From: Aphrophora alni
Lineage: Eukaryota; Arthropoda; Insecta; Hemiptera; Aphrophoridae
Length of the DNA: 64,000 bases
Assembly (NCBI GenBank): GCA_963513935.1
Contig: OY740772.1
Coordinates: 103,435,340 to 103,499,339, forward strand
Direction of reading: 5' to 3'
The notes under the pieces are model-generated. The model had not been told where the DNA came from. It saw only the letters and a program-made list of their open reading frames with translations, and made no database searches. Position numbers and translations under genes: made by a program. Numbering within the stretch: position 1 is the first letter of the stretch; each line of letters begins with the position of its first letter. Of this stretch, positions 44,472 through 58,755 are shown piece by piece.

Positions 44472-44860
44472 CAAGGTGTTATCAGAAAGTTCCCGAACTC
44501 TACTTATCACAGCTGTTGGACATGACTGTACAAGTCGGTGTAGCAGTGTCCATTTTCGTAATACTTAATGATTCAATGTGCCAAGTTTTGTTGGATATTT
44601 TCATGCCTGGAAAGTGTGACAAAAAACCTTTTCCTGAAGGCTATCAAGCATTCAGCTTTTTCTGAATGTCTTATAAAGTGTCAAAACGGTGACCTTTCAT
44701 GTGAATTTTACTTTCTGGAATAGAGCAAAGCCACAGGAGGCTAAATCTGGTCAACATGGAGGGTGTGGAATGGCAACCATATTATTTTTGGTCAAAAACT
44801 TTATTGATTTTATTGAAGTTGTGATGCAACAGCCAGCCATGGTATTTCCACAATTTTGGC
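44472..44860 (-). pseudogene. Mariner-like transposase remnant
   Basis: Minus-strand frames read MVAIPHPP, then degenerate matches to the SPDLAPCDF-LF-KLK block, a KGHRFDTL motif and DIQKKLNA. This is the C-terminal catalytic block of mariner transposases. Frameshifts and stops throughout. At the 3' side, TA then CAAGGTGTTATCAGAAAGTT (from 44472) looks like the terminal inverted repeat at its TA target. The other end is missing. Confidence 0.65.
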
Positions 44861-47117
44861 CTTTATTGTCGCATATTTTCTCTCAGCCATCTCTGAAAAA
44901 AATAATTACATTCATTAAAATTTTATTTATTATTATTATTTATGGTTGCAACCTATTTTTAAATTAAAAATTTTATGTATTCAGAAGCTAATATTTTTTC
45001 ATCCAACATAATTATTTTCATAAAACTTTAATTCTTTTTTAAGTTCAAAACATCAAATTCAAAAAATTAAACTAGGGAAATCTTTTATTTATAAAATTAT
45101 ATTCCAATAACACATCATCTCTCTTTACAAAAAACATGAGACGATTCTATAGACACAATATGCAAATTTCAACAATAAATCACAAGTTTCAATTAATCTT
45201 ATTTCTTAGTTTATATAGAAAATAGTTTAGGCATATTATACCAGACACTCACTCATAAAAGTTAAATTGAACGTTTTACATAAAACTTTTAATTAAAACA
45301 CTTCTTTTCCGGGTTGAAGTTACATGGCATCTTTTCACTGAAATCTCGTCTCCCGTTTTAAAATTAACTTCTTTTAGTTTTCTATTTTACTTTTATGAAC
45401 GTAACAATTGTTTACTTCATCGTTAGTTCAAAACATTCTTTTCAAGTATATTTAGTTTTTGTTTAAAACACAGTTATTTGTTCTTTTTATACGCATTTTC
45501 CGGCTTACATAATGCACATCGTCTATTGCACCATATTACATGATCACGACTTTTCACTTTTGAAAGTTTATTTTTTATCCAATGGAAACTAACTCACATT
45601 ATTATATAACAGTACTTTTAAAACAACTCTTAGTTTCTCAAGAAAACACTTTCTTTCTATATTTCCACATTGTCTCAGCAAACATATTTATCCTCCGAGC
45701 GTACTCTCCCTTTGAATGTTAAGCTTGGACTGAATCCCTCTGGTTAGTAACAGCTTTCATTTTTGTGTTCAAAACATTAAAGTTGCAATTTTCTCATAAC
45801 TAAATTTATACCTGTTTTAAATATTAACATACATATAATAAATTTCTCTGATCATTATGTACTAATTATATTCTTTCTTTACTTTATTCCTTATTCATTT
45901 TATTCAAAAAACAAAATATGTTTCCTATTTGTTGCCTTGAGTCAAATGTATACCCCATTCCATTTAAGATTACTAAATAAAAAATGTACACTATTACAAT
46001 CCTACAACCCATCTCATCCTTTACATTTATCCTTCATTATCCGAAATGACAGAATTTCCTTCCTGTACATAATCTCTTTCCTACATAATCCCTCTCGGCT
46101 CATTTCTATTTTCATCTCAATAATATTTTGAACATGATTCAATTTATTTTCCAGATTGGTGTTTGATGTGGAGTTTCCAACAATTATAACAGACTGAATT
46201 TGCTGTATAATTTAGGCCGAGTAACAACTGTTTTGAATATTTAAAAAAAAAATATATATATATAAAAAATAATAAAATATGGCAAGTATTTGATGCTACA
46301 AACTGTTTTTATAAATAAATAACTCGAAGTTTTGGTTGTAAAAAGTTATGTTGTAGTTATTTATAATACAACTCTTCCAACTTGTATACTTTGTCCTTTG
46401 TTCCTAAACTTTCTTGGCTAGACACAAGTATCAATCAAATTCATCTGCTGTAGCGTACTACGCTCAGTTTATAAAATAATAGGTTTATGTGTTCTTTATA
46501 ATATAGTCTGTATAAGCAATATTTTTGTTTTGTTTTATATTCGTTTTGGCAATATGTTAACGCCAGTTGAATTTAAAAACACTTAAGTGAGAGAAGAGTC
46601 TAAAAACAAAAAGATTGCTGGGATATCATTATTTGGTATTTATAAATCCATTATTATTAAAATCAACCAATCAGGGTGTGTTTCATTTCAGATAACTACA
46701 CAGATTTTTTGTTATATAGCTAGAATTTATGTGACCAAGCCAAGGTGGTATGAAAATAGAAACTAAGCCCAATTTGCAATGGAAAAGTTTTTTTTATATA
46801 CAAACATGTTTACTAAATAAAAAATATTTTTTTCATGAGATCATTCTAACATCAGCAGCTTTACAAACATGCCTTTGACTTTGGATAACTTTAGTATTTT
46901 TAAAGACATCTTTAAAATTATAGTTGTAAGCTAAATCTATCATTTTATCCACTTTTTTTCACACTGGAGATAAATTCTAGTGTACTTAAAAAAGATAATA
47001 CAATTAATTTCCTTTGTCGTATTTTACAGACTATGTATATAATCAATAAATATAAAAGAATATTTTGTTACAAGACTAAAACTAAATTGTAAAAAGAAGC
47101 AATTGAACACACACATT
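44861..47117. other. AT-rich spacer up to the duplication boundary
   Basis: No supported genes, only scattered short frames. It ends at the point where copy B begins (47118). Confidence 0.45.
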
Positions 47118-47627
47118 GTTAATCAAATTAATATCCATTTTTTAATATGATTTAGTTAAAAACATCGACGGAAGTAATAAAAATTGTTAAATAAACTCTA
47201 GTTGCTATTGTTCCAAGTAACTAAGTTATCGGTTAATAAAAAACAAAATATATCAATCCACAAAAATTATAAAAAACAGAACAACCCTTGTTTTAATTTA
47301 GTTAAATAATAGTTTATATCATCACTAATTCATATATAAAACACTACATGCACACATTTAAAACATTACTTACCATCATCAAAACGATTACAAAACATAC
47401 CTCTAAGATCATTTATACAAGCCATCATGAGACAGAGACAAGTCCGTTGAGGAGGAGCCAGTAGACAGCTTGACCTTAGAGAAAACAATAGGGACCATAT
47501 GGGTTTGCCAAATCGTTTTCCCACTGGTACAGTTCTTTGGCACTGCTTTTCTTCTACAGTTACGTTAATTTAAGGCAGTCGGAAAAACCATAGATACTGC
47601 ATTTTTTCCTCAGTCGAAAAGAGCATA

Positions 47628-47630
<3 letters not shown>

Positions 47631-47674
<44 letters not shown>
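47631..47674. repeat. (TA)n microsatellite, about 22 units (copy B)
   Basis: Counterpart of 857-938, about half the length. Confidence 0.93.
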
Positions 47675-47680
<6 letters not shown>

Positions 47681-48891
47681 AAAATACATTCATAGCTGCT
47701 GCTAAACAGATTATCAGAAATTTCTCTACATAAACAATGTTTTTTCCCAAATAAATGTAATGGAAATCTTTCTCCTCAAATTGCAAGAAACTTCAATTTA
47801 AAACTAATATTTATTTTTGTTCTGGGTTATTACTATTATTACAGGGGAAATAATTAATACCATTGAAGCAAAATGTGTTTTAAAAATAAATATCTCAGTA
47901 CCGCTGATATAATATTAATGTATCCATTAGACTACACATGTTTAAATTATTAAAAGGAAAAAACTACTTATTTACATAACTCTATTAGCATTCCAAGATG
48001 TCAATAGCCATGTGCAGGAAGCTGTTCGAATTGACAACCGCACTACTCTAGCTCTCCTATTGGCTGTTACCCAGCGGAGATGATTCGTGGCGCATAGTAT
48101 AAACAATAGTGTTGAGGTTGCCTCTATTGAATTTATTTAAACTGTACATATGATTTGCAATAAACCAATTATGTAGGTTAACCTTAAAGGTCTTTATTTT
48201 TTGTACAGGCCTTAATCCTAAATTACAGTAGTTGTTTTAAGCGACTTGGTCAATCTATAATAGGGAACATCAACAATAAATCATTCTAGTTTAATAACTA
48301 GTTTTGGAAAAATCAGAATATTAAAAAAAAGTTTTTTTAAATGATAATTAGCAAAAATATATACCGGGTGTCCCACGGAAAAACATTCAGGATGTATTCT
48401 ACTGTTAAAAATAAAGAGAAAAAGTTCATATAAATATACCCCCTAAAATGGTTAGTTTTCTATCTAGCTACCATTTTTTATTTTGAACAAAAAATTCTTG
48501 TTTTGAACAGCAAATGATAGAGTTGAAATTTTTACTTGGTACTATAAAGACCCAATTTGAGAAAAAATATCAACAGATTTCCTTTCAAAATGGCTGCCAT
48601 TTAAAACGTTTAACATAGAATATTTAGAAAACCGTTAATTTTACCAAAAAAAAAAAAGTAGAAGAGACAAAAAGGTTTCCTCATGGCGCATAGAATGGTT
48701 AAAAAAAAAAGTTTTCTCCAGGTTAAAGAATAATTGTGTTGTTCACGAGAAAGTGGAAACATAATTTCTTGGTAATTCTACACAATATGAGAGATTAGCC
48801 TTGAACAAAAATTGTCTGTGATTTTTAATTTCATTCCGAATTGATTGATATAAAAAAAAAACTACACAAATTTTAAAAACAGTTTTTTATT

Positions 48892-49018
48892 AAAACAACA
48901 GAAAAAATAGGCAGAAAACCATTTTATTTTGAGTTCTTCGATTAATGTAAATAATGTCTATACAAATTTTAATTAAAACAACAGACACAACATAGGCAGA
49001 AAATCATTTTATTTTGTA
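48892..49018. repeat. Minisatellite, two units (copy B)
   Basis: Units at 48892 and 48975; counterpart of the four-unit array at 2160-2457. Confidence 0.88.
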
Positions 49019-49986
49019 CATAATAAACAATCTTTGTAATATCAAAGAACAAAAATATAATTAAATTATAAATGATAACAAACATCAGTTACAGTAATTG
49101 TTTAAATTTCCTCCTTCACAATGCTAGATAGCACTCTGTCCAATGTAAGAGGATTAATTTGATTTTTTTAAAATATACATTGAAGAATTTAATTTTGAAA
49201 CCACTGGTCAAACCTACAAATTTGGTATCTCAATTGATAGACTGTTCACATAGACATCTCCAGTTTCTTCTATTTTTTGGTATATAATATAATTTTTTTC
49301 CTAAATTTAGGGCTAGGTAAAAATTTTTCACTTATTTGAGGGGAAAAAAAGATTCAATAAGAAGATTTGCTAAGGCTGTCATTGAAAACAATAATCTAAA
49401 ATAACCAATGTTTAGAAGATTATCGTATTTGAAATTAACTTAATTTTAGGTATATATTTAAGTACTTAACACAGTTATACATAACCACAAAAAGAAACAT
49501 GGTTCACTTCATTAACCAAGGAAAATTACATTTATAATACATATAATTAGGGGGGAAATAAGAAGAAGGTAACAAAGAGGAAGTATAATAATAATACATA
49601 GAGTATAAACAACAGTTATCACAACTTTTTTGTTATATCACTTAACTTCTGATCACTAATCGAAAGTAAAAGTTTCTGGTTGTGTATTTTATTTTTTTGT
49701 TCCAAATTTCACTAATTTATATTGCTAATGAAATGAAATTGTAAAAGCTTTTTAGTTCAATAGTTGTAATAGTTTTACCAAATTCCAACAGAATGCGTAG
49801 GGACTACCAAAAATGACTAATAGTTGTGGTAATTAATGAACAATCTGATGAAGGGAGAAAATCTTGCAGGGCCAGCCTAAGGTAGGCATTCCTCAATGTC
49901 TAACCAGTCCTGATGTCCGAGAAGGTCACTGCTCCTCACTAAAGGAATTTAATGACCCATATGACAGCTCGATGTCGGGCAGTTAA

Positions 49987-50876
49987 ATTGACACTACTGA
50001 CCCATCTGCCACTACCAACGAACGGCCTTTTAAGGTCGTTTGAAAGAAGAGGAAGAAGGAGTTAATTTCTGACTCAGACAGGTTCAGTAAGGTGAATAAG
50101 CGTGCAATGGACTCTGGAACCTTTAAGGCTCCACAGCCCTTTGCAAACGCCATTGCGCTTAAACAGGACGCCCCTACAGGAAGTACTGGGGCATCAGTCA
50201 AGATTTCTCCTATTACCATCTACCCAGACAACACCAGGCTGGTGGAAATCAACCGTCAATTTAAAGCTAAGTACAACCCATATTTCTATATGGCGGTAAA
50301 GGTGAAGGACGGAGTGTGACTCCAAACCTCGACCTACAATGATTAAATCAACCTACAGAGGTTCTTGGATAAAAACAATGTCCCTCACCATATATATCAT
50401 CTGTCGAATGAATGGACGTACAAAGTTGTCCTTCGTGGCATTGATGAGGAGACATACTCATCTGAGGTGAAAACTGATCTGGAGAGCCGGGGTATTAAGG
50501 TACTAACGGTATCTCAAATGCATGGGCACTACAACAGGAAGCCCCTCCCAAGGTTTCTGGTAGAGCTGCCTTCTGATAAGGTTGCCAGCACTGTCCTAGA
50601 CCTGAAGGAGGTACTCTGTATGAAGGTATGCGCCGAGGCCTATAAGCCCCCCCCAATACACCTACCCAGTGTTTTAAGTGCCAATGGTTTGGCCATACGA
50701 CAAGCTGCTATAAGGCCAAGCCCACGGGGTGTAAAATGTGGGCAGGAACATGGCTAAAAAAATGTGAACCCTCAAGGGAGAACTTCAAGTGCTTGCTTTG
50801 TGGGAAGTCGCACACCGCGAATTATCGTGGATGTGAGGCCGATAAACAAGCAGCACGAGGCATCAATGCCAGGTAG
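49987..50876 (+). pseudogene. LINE ORF1, broken (copy B)
   Basis: As in copy A, but with an extra stop TAA at 50344-50346 (TAC in A) and eight instead of nine C at 50647-50654. The shorter C run shifts the frame before the zinc knuckles, which therefore lie in another frame from the N-terminal part. Confidence 0.82.
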
Positions 50877-51455
50877 GAAAAGGCAAATATTGACTCTGCC
50901 AAGCCAACTCCACACACCAGGCCCCTTGCCACCCCCAACATACAAGGCTAAATGATTCGTATGTTCAAAAATCTATTCAGAAGGTTGCATCAACATCACA
51001 GGCACCAACGACAGTTCCATTAAGAAACTAATGTACCCACTGTGTCGACAGTACCCATAGCCCCAAAGGAGAAGGCTCAGGTTTCTCTAAAGGAGAAGGT
51101 AATACTTGCTCTTAAAGAGCAGCCAAAGCCTGCACCCAGGGAGCGGAGGACCCAGTGCACCAGGTCCGGTACCTCTCCATGTGCGCTGAGGTGACACAAC
51201 CACAGACACCCACATTCATAACCACTCTACCCCAGAACACTACAACACAGCTCAATTCAGGCACACCCAACTCCAACACGTATTCACTCCAAACCCCCAT
51301 TGAATCCGTCCTAAGAATGCTAAACCTAGCTTTCACTTGGGACGCATTTCTCCCTGCTTTCCTATAACTTCTATTATCCCTAATGACTACCCCTAACACT
51401 ACCTTTTCATCCTTCCTGACTTCCCTCCTCAATACTATTAAGTCCGTATATAATA

Positions 51456-53499
51456 ATGGACAATAAACTACCTGTACTATTTTGGAATGCTCAAGGCATT
51501 AAAAACAAAAAATTAGATTTTCTTCGCTATATGCAAAGAAATAACTATAAAATAACTTTAATTTCAGAAACACAGCTAAAACCACACAATAAATTTACTC
51601 TTAAAAATTTTAAAATATACCGCACAGACGAACAAACAGTGCCGGAGGTGGTATGGCTGTACTAATACATAAGCATATAAAACATGTTGAAATTTTGTTG
51701 CTAATACACACTAATACACATTGAAGCTACGGCTATCAAGCTTGAGCTCAATGGCAGCCACACTACACTCATTTCAGCGTACAATCCCCTGGGTATTACA
51801 CCTAATATAGACAAAACTCCTGTTAGCTTCTAACAAAGTTGTCATCGCCGGGGAGCTGCAGACATAGAAATTCAAGTGGGGGAATCCTTTTACCGCTACA
51901 TCGAATCAAACAATGTTATACTACTGGCTCCCACTGAACCAACACACCTTAGCAATCACAACAGAGGACATCCTTGACTTGGTTGTTGCTAAGGGTTTGA
52001 CGGTATCACCGCAACTGCACATAGATAGGGATCTGAATTCAGATTACTATCCTGTCATAATGGCGGTAGCTGGCAATCCTATTAGCAAGGTGCTGAACTA
52101 CAGACTTGCTGATAGGGAGATGTTCTGTTAGTAAGTGGATGGCTTGTTACCTAACTCTGATGAGGTTCTGTCTCCTCAGGACATTGACAATGCTGTTTAT
52201 AAACTAACGGCAGCCATACAGGACGTGACGAAAGCTGTAGTGATGATTATATGCCAGCCTTGGCACCACACGTTCATACCACGACACATACTTGCGCGCA
52301 TCAAGTGCCGCAATAGGCTAAGAAGGACATTACAGCAGGGAGTAAATAGATGTACACCAGGTACACAACTAAATCGTCTCAAGAGATGAATTAAGATAGA
52401 ACTAACTGAATTTCGAGCTAAGGCTTACAAGTTGAATTGGTCAGTGAGGAACCTGTATGGCCACTTGTAAAATACTTTACATGTGCTATCCCCCACTAAT
52501 AGGCCCTCATGGACAGGTGGGGGACCCGGATGACAAGGTAAATCTATTTGCAGACACCCTGGAACAAGCGTTTCAACCAAATACTTAGCCCTCTGACCCA
52601 GTTTTCACTTCTAACAACACTTTACAATTCGCCTACTATCCTCACCAACACTATACACAATACAACCCTCACAGAAATTAAGAGGGCGATTTCACACACA
52701 AATGCCAGGAAAGATCCTGGGCCACTATTGGAAATACAACACTCAAAAACTTATCGGAGAAAGTGCTCAGGTTCTTTATAAACATATTATGTAATGCAAT
52801 TCTCCGCACTCAACATTTCCCTGCTGCTTGGAAAGAAGCTAAAATATTAGTTTTTCCCAAGCTGGGTAAGGACAAGCATAGGCCCGAATCCTACAGAGGC
52901 ATTAGTTTGCTCAATACAATGAGCAAGGTCTTTGAGAAGATCCTGCTCAAACATATATACACACACAACATCTTGAGGCCGGAGCAATTCGGTTTCAGAA
53001 CCAAATACTCCACATTACTTCAACTGCTAAGAGTTGTTGAATACGCTACCAGGGGTTTTAATGATAATCAATTAACCGGGTCAGTATTCCTGGACATTGA
53101 AAAGGCCTTTGATAGGGTTTGGCACAGTGGTCTCATAGACAAACTTAGGCAATTCAACTTCCCAGACGGGCTGATACACTTAGGTCTTACCTAGCAGACC
53201 GCAAGCACAGGGTTGATGTAGACCTAACAACATCCACACAGAGGACAATACAAGCTGGCGTGCCTCAAGGTTTGCTCATAGGGCCCGTATTGTTCATTAT
53301 ATACATCAACGACATTCCAACACTTGTCTTGATAACACCAATGTGGCTATATATGCTGACGACACCGCGATATCCGCATAGTCATGGCAACCATGTATGA
53401 TCTACAGTAGGTTACAAACTTCACTAACCAATACAGAGCATGGAGAGTAAAGGTAAATGTGTCAGGTGCCAGGCGCTTTTGCTCTCTAAAAGAAACTGA
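51456..53499 (+). pseudogene. LINE ORF2, broken (copy B)
   Basis: Endonuclease and RT remnants as in copy A. A deletion near 51855 removes part of the endonuclease (the stretch after GCCGGGGA), and the SDH motif has become SDY (52045 region), losing the active-site His. The RT segment 52763-53194 is nearly unchanged. Confidence 0.84.
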
Positions 53500-53569
53500 C
53501 ACACCATTAATATGCCCTTATGCTTATTCAACGCAATATCTTTGTGTATTAGCTTCATTGACGCCTACA

Positions 53570-55688
53570 CAAATATTACATTGCAAATTATTTATTTATT
53601 TTAGGTAAAAAAAGGTTAAAAATTAGGTTAAAAAACTATTTTATTCTTGACTTTTCTTTAACTTCTAGTGTGTTCATGAGATATAGATGATAAAGTACAT
53701 CTTCATCCACTTACCACTTTAGTTAAGTTTTGTTATGCTGTATTATATGAAACTAATAACTCGTATTAATCTTTTATGGCATTATCTCTTGTGTTTTGTG
53801 TGAAAGTAATTCATAAGTTAATTTTTTTGACAAATTATTTTTATATTATGATTTTCATGATTTGTGTACATTTTTAAATCATATAAGAAGCTTTTTTTTC
53901 ACTGCACTGTATATTTCTCATATTTTTTGTTATGTGAAAGTAATTTGTAAGGTTTTGATAATATGATTTTGTTTATTTTATAATTTGTTTATATTTTATC
54001 ATGTAATAAGTACCTTCAATTTACTGAACTACACATTTCTCTTATGTTTATATTCCTATTATTAAATTAACATTTGTTGTCAAAAAGTGACGATAAAAAT
54101 TAAATTAAAAAGGAGTTATAATGTCTATACATAAAATTTTCTTTTATAAAATCTTAAATATGCACCACAAGAACCTGCTATGTGCAAACATTAATAAAAT
54201 GTACATTTGTTATGAAATGTGAGGCAAGTCAGAAATAAATTAAATCCTAAAATATATAATGCAATCAATGATTACCATTAATAGTTAAAGAGATTTTGAA
54301 AAATATATTTTTTAACATTTTTCATCTTTCCAGGTTTTATAAAAACAATGAAATATAGACTCAATCTAAAAACAAGTTTTAGAGAAGTATTAACTATGAT
54401 AGTGGAAAGAACTGAAATTTTCTTGTAGTGTAAAAGGATGTAGACAGTGGCATAAATAGCACCCCGCAACCCCAGCCGTGCAGGGGTGCGTGGCAAGTCA
54501 AGGAGTGCTGCAACCTGGGCACATACAAAATATATAAAGGAATTCAAAAACTAAAATGTAGTAAACATATTATCATCAAAATATATTTTATAGTGAACAT
54601 CTTAATAAAACTGTTCCAAAAATAATATAACCATGGATCAAAAGTTTGAAACCGTAATCATTATGGTTGTGCAGTCTGTTTACTACCAGTTAACAATAAT
54701 GCCGCTCTGCCTTAACTTATCAAGACTTATTTGAGGAATACGTTATCTAACCCCAGAGAGAGTTCTCTAGTAGTTTTGAGCACTGAACATGACCGGGCTC
54801 ATGCTATCAACCTTAACACGTTAGCCAATAAGTATTTTCACATGAAGGAAAGAAGAGGTTTTAAATAATTGTAATTTTAATAACTTACAAGATTTTCGTA
54901 AATAATAACCTCGATGTTTGAAGTTGCAGTCTTTCTTTCCCTTTTATAGTTGATAAAATAGTTTAAACTTAAAGCTTGCTTGTTCTATTGAGTGTGATAC
55001 TTCATAGCATTGGCATGTTTAATTACAATTCTAACAACAGATAGTTTGGTTATGTAAAGAATGTTCTATACTTAAATAAATTTAGTTTCAATTCAATTTG
55101 GAGTAAAAATTATGTCTAATTACTACTAGGTAGTTTTGTTACATATAAGACGGTGGGGTGAGATTGCTTACGGGTGAAGAGGGGTCATCTAAAGCTACAA
55201 GTTGCGACTTCGTTTTGGGGGGAGGGCGCCATTCTTGTATCTGCGGGGGGGTGGAATCAATGTAGTTATGCCACTGGATAATCAAATCTTAATTCAAGAG
55301 AGATATGAAATCATTCATCACTATTTGTAATGTTTAGTAGAACCAATCACCTATAAGCATTTTGGTGTTTTTACAATCACTGAGAGAATCACAAATCGTT
55401 GAATCACTGATCGTTACTTGTTTTAATGCAAGAAGAATCCACTCAGCAGTTATGCAGTCAGTTTGTAGTTGTACACTCACACTGGCTGTAGCGTAAAATT
55501 TACAGTGCTCGATTTAAAAATAAGTTCAAAGATGCATGTCCTAGCTGTTCATTTATTATCTGACCTTAGAATAAATTTTCCAGGGAATATGTAACTATTT
55601 AATATTTTAATTATGTGATTATCAAAATTCACTTTCTATGATGAATGGTTAGAAATCTCAATAAATAGTGAATATAATAATTAGTGAA

Positions 55689-55747
<59 letters not shown>

Positions 55748-55827
55748 CTAGAGGTTTCCTGATTTATTTTGAGTTATGTTATTAATTTTTTATTTTCACT
55801 CAAATTATTGAAAATGTCTTGTTTCAG
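53570..55827. other. AT-rich spacer with the empty LTR-element site
   Basis: Counterpart of 7031-8480 joined to 17041-17849. The single ATGT at 55015-55018 is the unoccupied target. A (TA)n run lies at 55692-55742. No gene recognised. Confidence 0.6.
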
Positions 55828-55866
55828 GTTTCTGCAGAGTCTCAAGCAAAGTGCTTTGGGACATGG
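55828..55866 (+). CDS. Putative micro-exon 1 (copy B)
   Basis: 39 nt, same splice sites as 17850-17888; ACAAGG has become ACATGG. Confidence 0.4.
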
Positions 55867-56111
55867 GTGAGTGCAGAACACGGTATAATCCCCGGGATAC
55901 CGAAATTTTTATAATTCTTTCCTTACTACGTGTTTGGAAAGTGAAAAATCATGACAGCAACTTTGTTTCCATCACTACCTTTGTGTTATTAAATTTTGTT
56001 TCCGTTTTTGTTGGTTTTTTTAATGGAGCTTACCTTAAAAACACGCTTTGTATTTATTTGTTTATTTCAGGTAGTCTCTATTTTCATATTTTGTTCAGGT
56101 TGTATTTTCAG

Positions 56112-56138
56112 ATCAGGAGAAGCCCACCCCTGAAGATA
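56112..56138 (+). CDS. Putative micro-exon 2 (copy B)
   Basis: 27 nt, identical to 18134-18160 including flanking splice signals. Confidence 0.35.
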
Positions 56139-56558
56139 GTTAAGTTACATTTAAGTTTCCACCCAACTTCTGATCCTCCTCACACACAAAGGTTTTGATG
56201 GAATTCCTTGAGATGTAATGAAATGGAAGTTCGGTATTCTATCCATTCCAAATTTTCATTTTTATTCTGAAAAATGTTTTGAAGTTTAAATATAAAATAT
56301 TTTAAACATAATTCATAATTAAAACACAGAAAAATGTTTAAAATCGTTTTTAAAGTGTTTATAAATTTGAAGTTTCTCCCTACAAAGTTGGCTGCTTGTT
56401 CCCTCCACTATAATTTAAGTCTTGCTTTCAGTTTCTCATTCAACAATTATAGTAGATATTTATAAAACAAAACTAAATAAATAAGCGTTTTAAACAATTT
56501 CTCAAATTTTAATAGTAGCACACAAAAATTTGAAAAATTAAAGATTTTGAATATTTAT

Positions 56559-57547
56559 TTATTATTTTTAAAATTTTATTATCATTTATTTTTTTGTATC
56601 ATGACCAATCTAGAGATCGACTAATGATTTACATATCCTGTGTGAACATGAGCAGGACAATTACCACACAAGAATTTCTCTAACAGTTACAAGATAACTT
56701 GCTTAACAGCACTAAAACAGTTCATGTGGTTTCACTCTCTTAAGGCGACGCACATTGTCCGTCACTTGAAGCACTGTTTCTATTTCAGTATTGTCATGTC
56801 TGAGTAGACGCTGGTTATGTTTAATTGCATGCTTCTTTATTTCATCTGCGACATAATGGACATGCAGATCTCGATGCAAATCCTTATTCCTCACATACCA
56901 CGGTGCATTTACAATTAATTCCACATAGCACCTTATTTTGAAAGTTCTGTATCATGGTTATATTGGATTTCTTCGTGCAGCCCCATAACTGGATTCCATA
57001 TGTCCAAATAGGCTTCAGTATCTGTTTATAGATTATTAGTTTATTCTCAACAGTAAGTTCAGAATTGCGTCCGATCAGCCAATATAATTTTCTATATTTT
57101 ATATCAAGCTCCTCTTTCTTTTTTTTTAACATGTGCCTTCCACCTAAGTCTTGTGTCTAGCGTCATTCCCAGATATTTTACTACTTTGGAATGTGGTATT
57201 ACTTGGTTATTTATCGTAATAAGATACAGAACTGTTTTCTTATACGTAAGATTTATATGGGTTGACTTTGTTTCATTGAGTTTCATTCACCAACATCCTG
57301 TCCAATTGTTTACATTGTTAATTGTCTTCTGTAATCTGCCTATAGCAGCAACCCCAACATCATCATCAACAGCAAGGACAGCAGTATCATCAGCAAATGT
57401 AGCTATTACTGTGTCTTCATCATGCGGGATATCTTGAGTATACAATAAGTATAATATAGATCCTAGGACACTTCCCTTCGGAACACCAGCAGTTATTCTT
57501 TTCAATTCTGAATAATCTCTTCCATGCCTAACACTAAAATATCTTTC
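56559..57547 (-). mobile_element. 5'-truncated jockey-type LINE relic (copy B)
   Basis: Counterpart of 18581-19561. The 16-bp target duplication GATTTTGAATATTTAT is perfect here (56543-56558 and 57548-57563). The RT motif AGVPQG reads AGVPKG, and the NAPRYV motif reads NAPWYV. It has the same stop before MKLNETK and an added frameshift near 57120. Confidence 0.92.
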
Positions 57548-57858
57548 GATTTTGAATATTTATGAATAATTTTTTTTTAATATATAATTTTTAAATATAA
57601 AGAAAAGTAGTAGTTTTGTATTAAAAAATTAATATTGTTTATCTAATGATATTAAATATTATGTCTGGTAGTCTATATATTTTGGATATAAATAATTGCA
57701 ATTTAAAAAATATTTAAAGTTCTAGTTTATATTTAATGTAATAATTAATTTTGTTAAATCTGCTATCTTTGTTGAGTTTTGAAATGGAGCAAGTTAGTTT
57801 TAATTATTTTAAGTTTTGTGTATCAATGTATATGTTTGTGTATGTATTTCTCTTTCAG

Positions 57859-57887
57859 GCCACCTACACACCCGGCTCAGCAGAAGG
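57859..57887 (+). CDS. Putative micro-exon 3 (copy B)
   Basis: 29 nt, same sequence and splice sites as 19868-19896. Confidence 0.4.
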
Positions 57888-58243
57888 GTGAGTATAATCT
57901 TCTGTTGAGTCCATCGCACTAACAACACCTAGGCTTTAACATTTAGTGATCTAGATCATTGATGGGTTTACCCAGCAAGGGTGATACGTCATTTCCTCTT
58001 GTTAGGTTTACCTAGCAAGGGTTGTATGTCCTCGCCTTGGTTGGATCTACTCAACAAGTGTTTTTATGTCCTTTTGTTGATGTCTAGTTACAACATTTAT
58101 CACACACTTGAACAAATTGTCCAAGTGTACACCACTTTTGTTACACTTCTTCAGGCGTAAGTCCTCGACACTTTAGAGGCAGCATTAGTTCTCGGGTTGA
58201 AATTAAATTAGATAATAAGAATGCGCGGCCCCTGTTAGAAATA

Positions 58244-58311
58244 TTAGGGTGTACTTTTTGTTAGGATGTGTTTTTTGTTAGGATGTACTTTTTGTTAGGA
58301 TGTTTTTGTTT
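58244..58311. repeat. Short tandem repeat (copy B)
   Basis: Counterpart of 20253-20320, same unit number. Confidence 0.65.
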
Positions 58312-58478
58312 CAGGTTTTTAAGGTTCTGCATAAGAAAACAATTGTTTTCAATCTCAAAATCAGGAAACTTTGATCAGCTTCATTAGAAAATTTCTAATG
58401 ATTTGCTACATCTTCGCAAGGGCTCTTTTAGTTTTAAGTCACTTTTTTTAAAATAGAATTAGATTTTTGGTTTCTGAG

Positions 58479-58536
58479 ACCAAAAGTGAAGAAGACTTTA
58501 AATTGAAGAAGATGCTGCTCTGATACGAAAAATATG
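58479..58536 (+). pseudogene. Putative exon 4, disrupted (copy B)
   Basis: 58 nt, one base shorter than in A and with TGA replacing TGC, so neither phase chain stays open. Splice signals are intact. This suggests decay or that the segment is not coding. Confidence 0.35.
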
Positions 58537-58713
58537 GTGAGTATTCAAATAATTATGTTTTTGTTTCACATTATGTGAGTTTGTGAGTATGTATGTTTCC
58601 TTTGGTTGGTATTATCGCAATCAAAGTTGATAGGTCGTTGGTTCGCTGTGGTGAGATTAAATAGATCAAGCCACAGTTACCCGCTTATATCTTCTCTATT
58701 GTGATGGTTTCAG

Positions 58714-58755
58714 ATCATATTAGCCTCATGGGCGAAAGTTTGAATGTGTGTGAAT
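58714..58755 (+). CDS. Putative exon 5 (copy B)
   Basis: 42 nt, same as 20723-20764, splice sites intact. Confidence 0.38.

Larger units (their letters stand above)
49862..53569 (+). mobile_element. Decayed jockey-clade LINE (copy B)
   Basis: Same element as 3300-7030 with the same frameshifts and stops. Additional changes unique to this copy are listed under its ORFs. RT YADD lies at 53352-53363. Confidence 0.85.
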
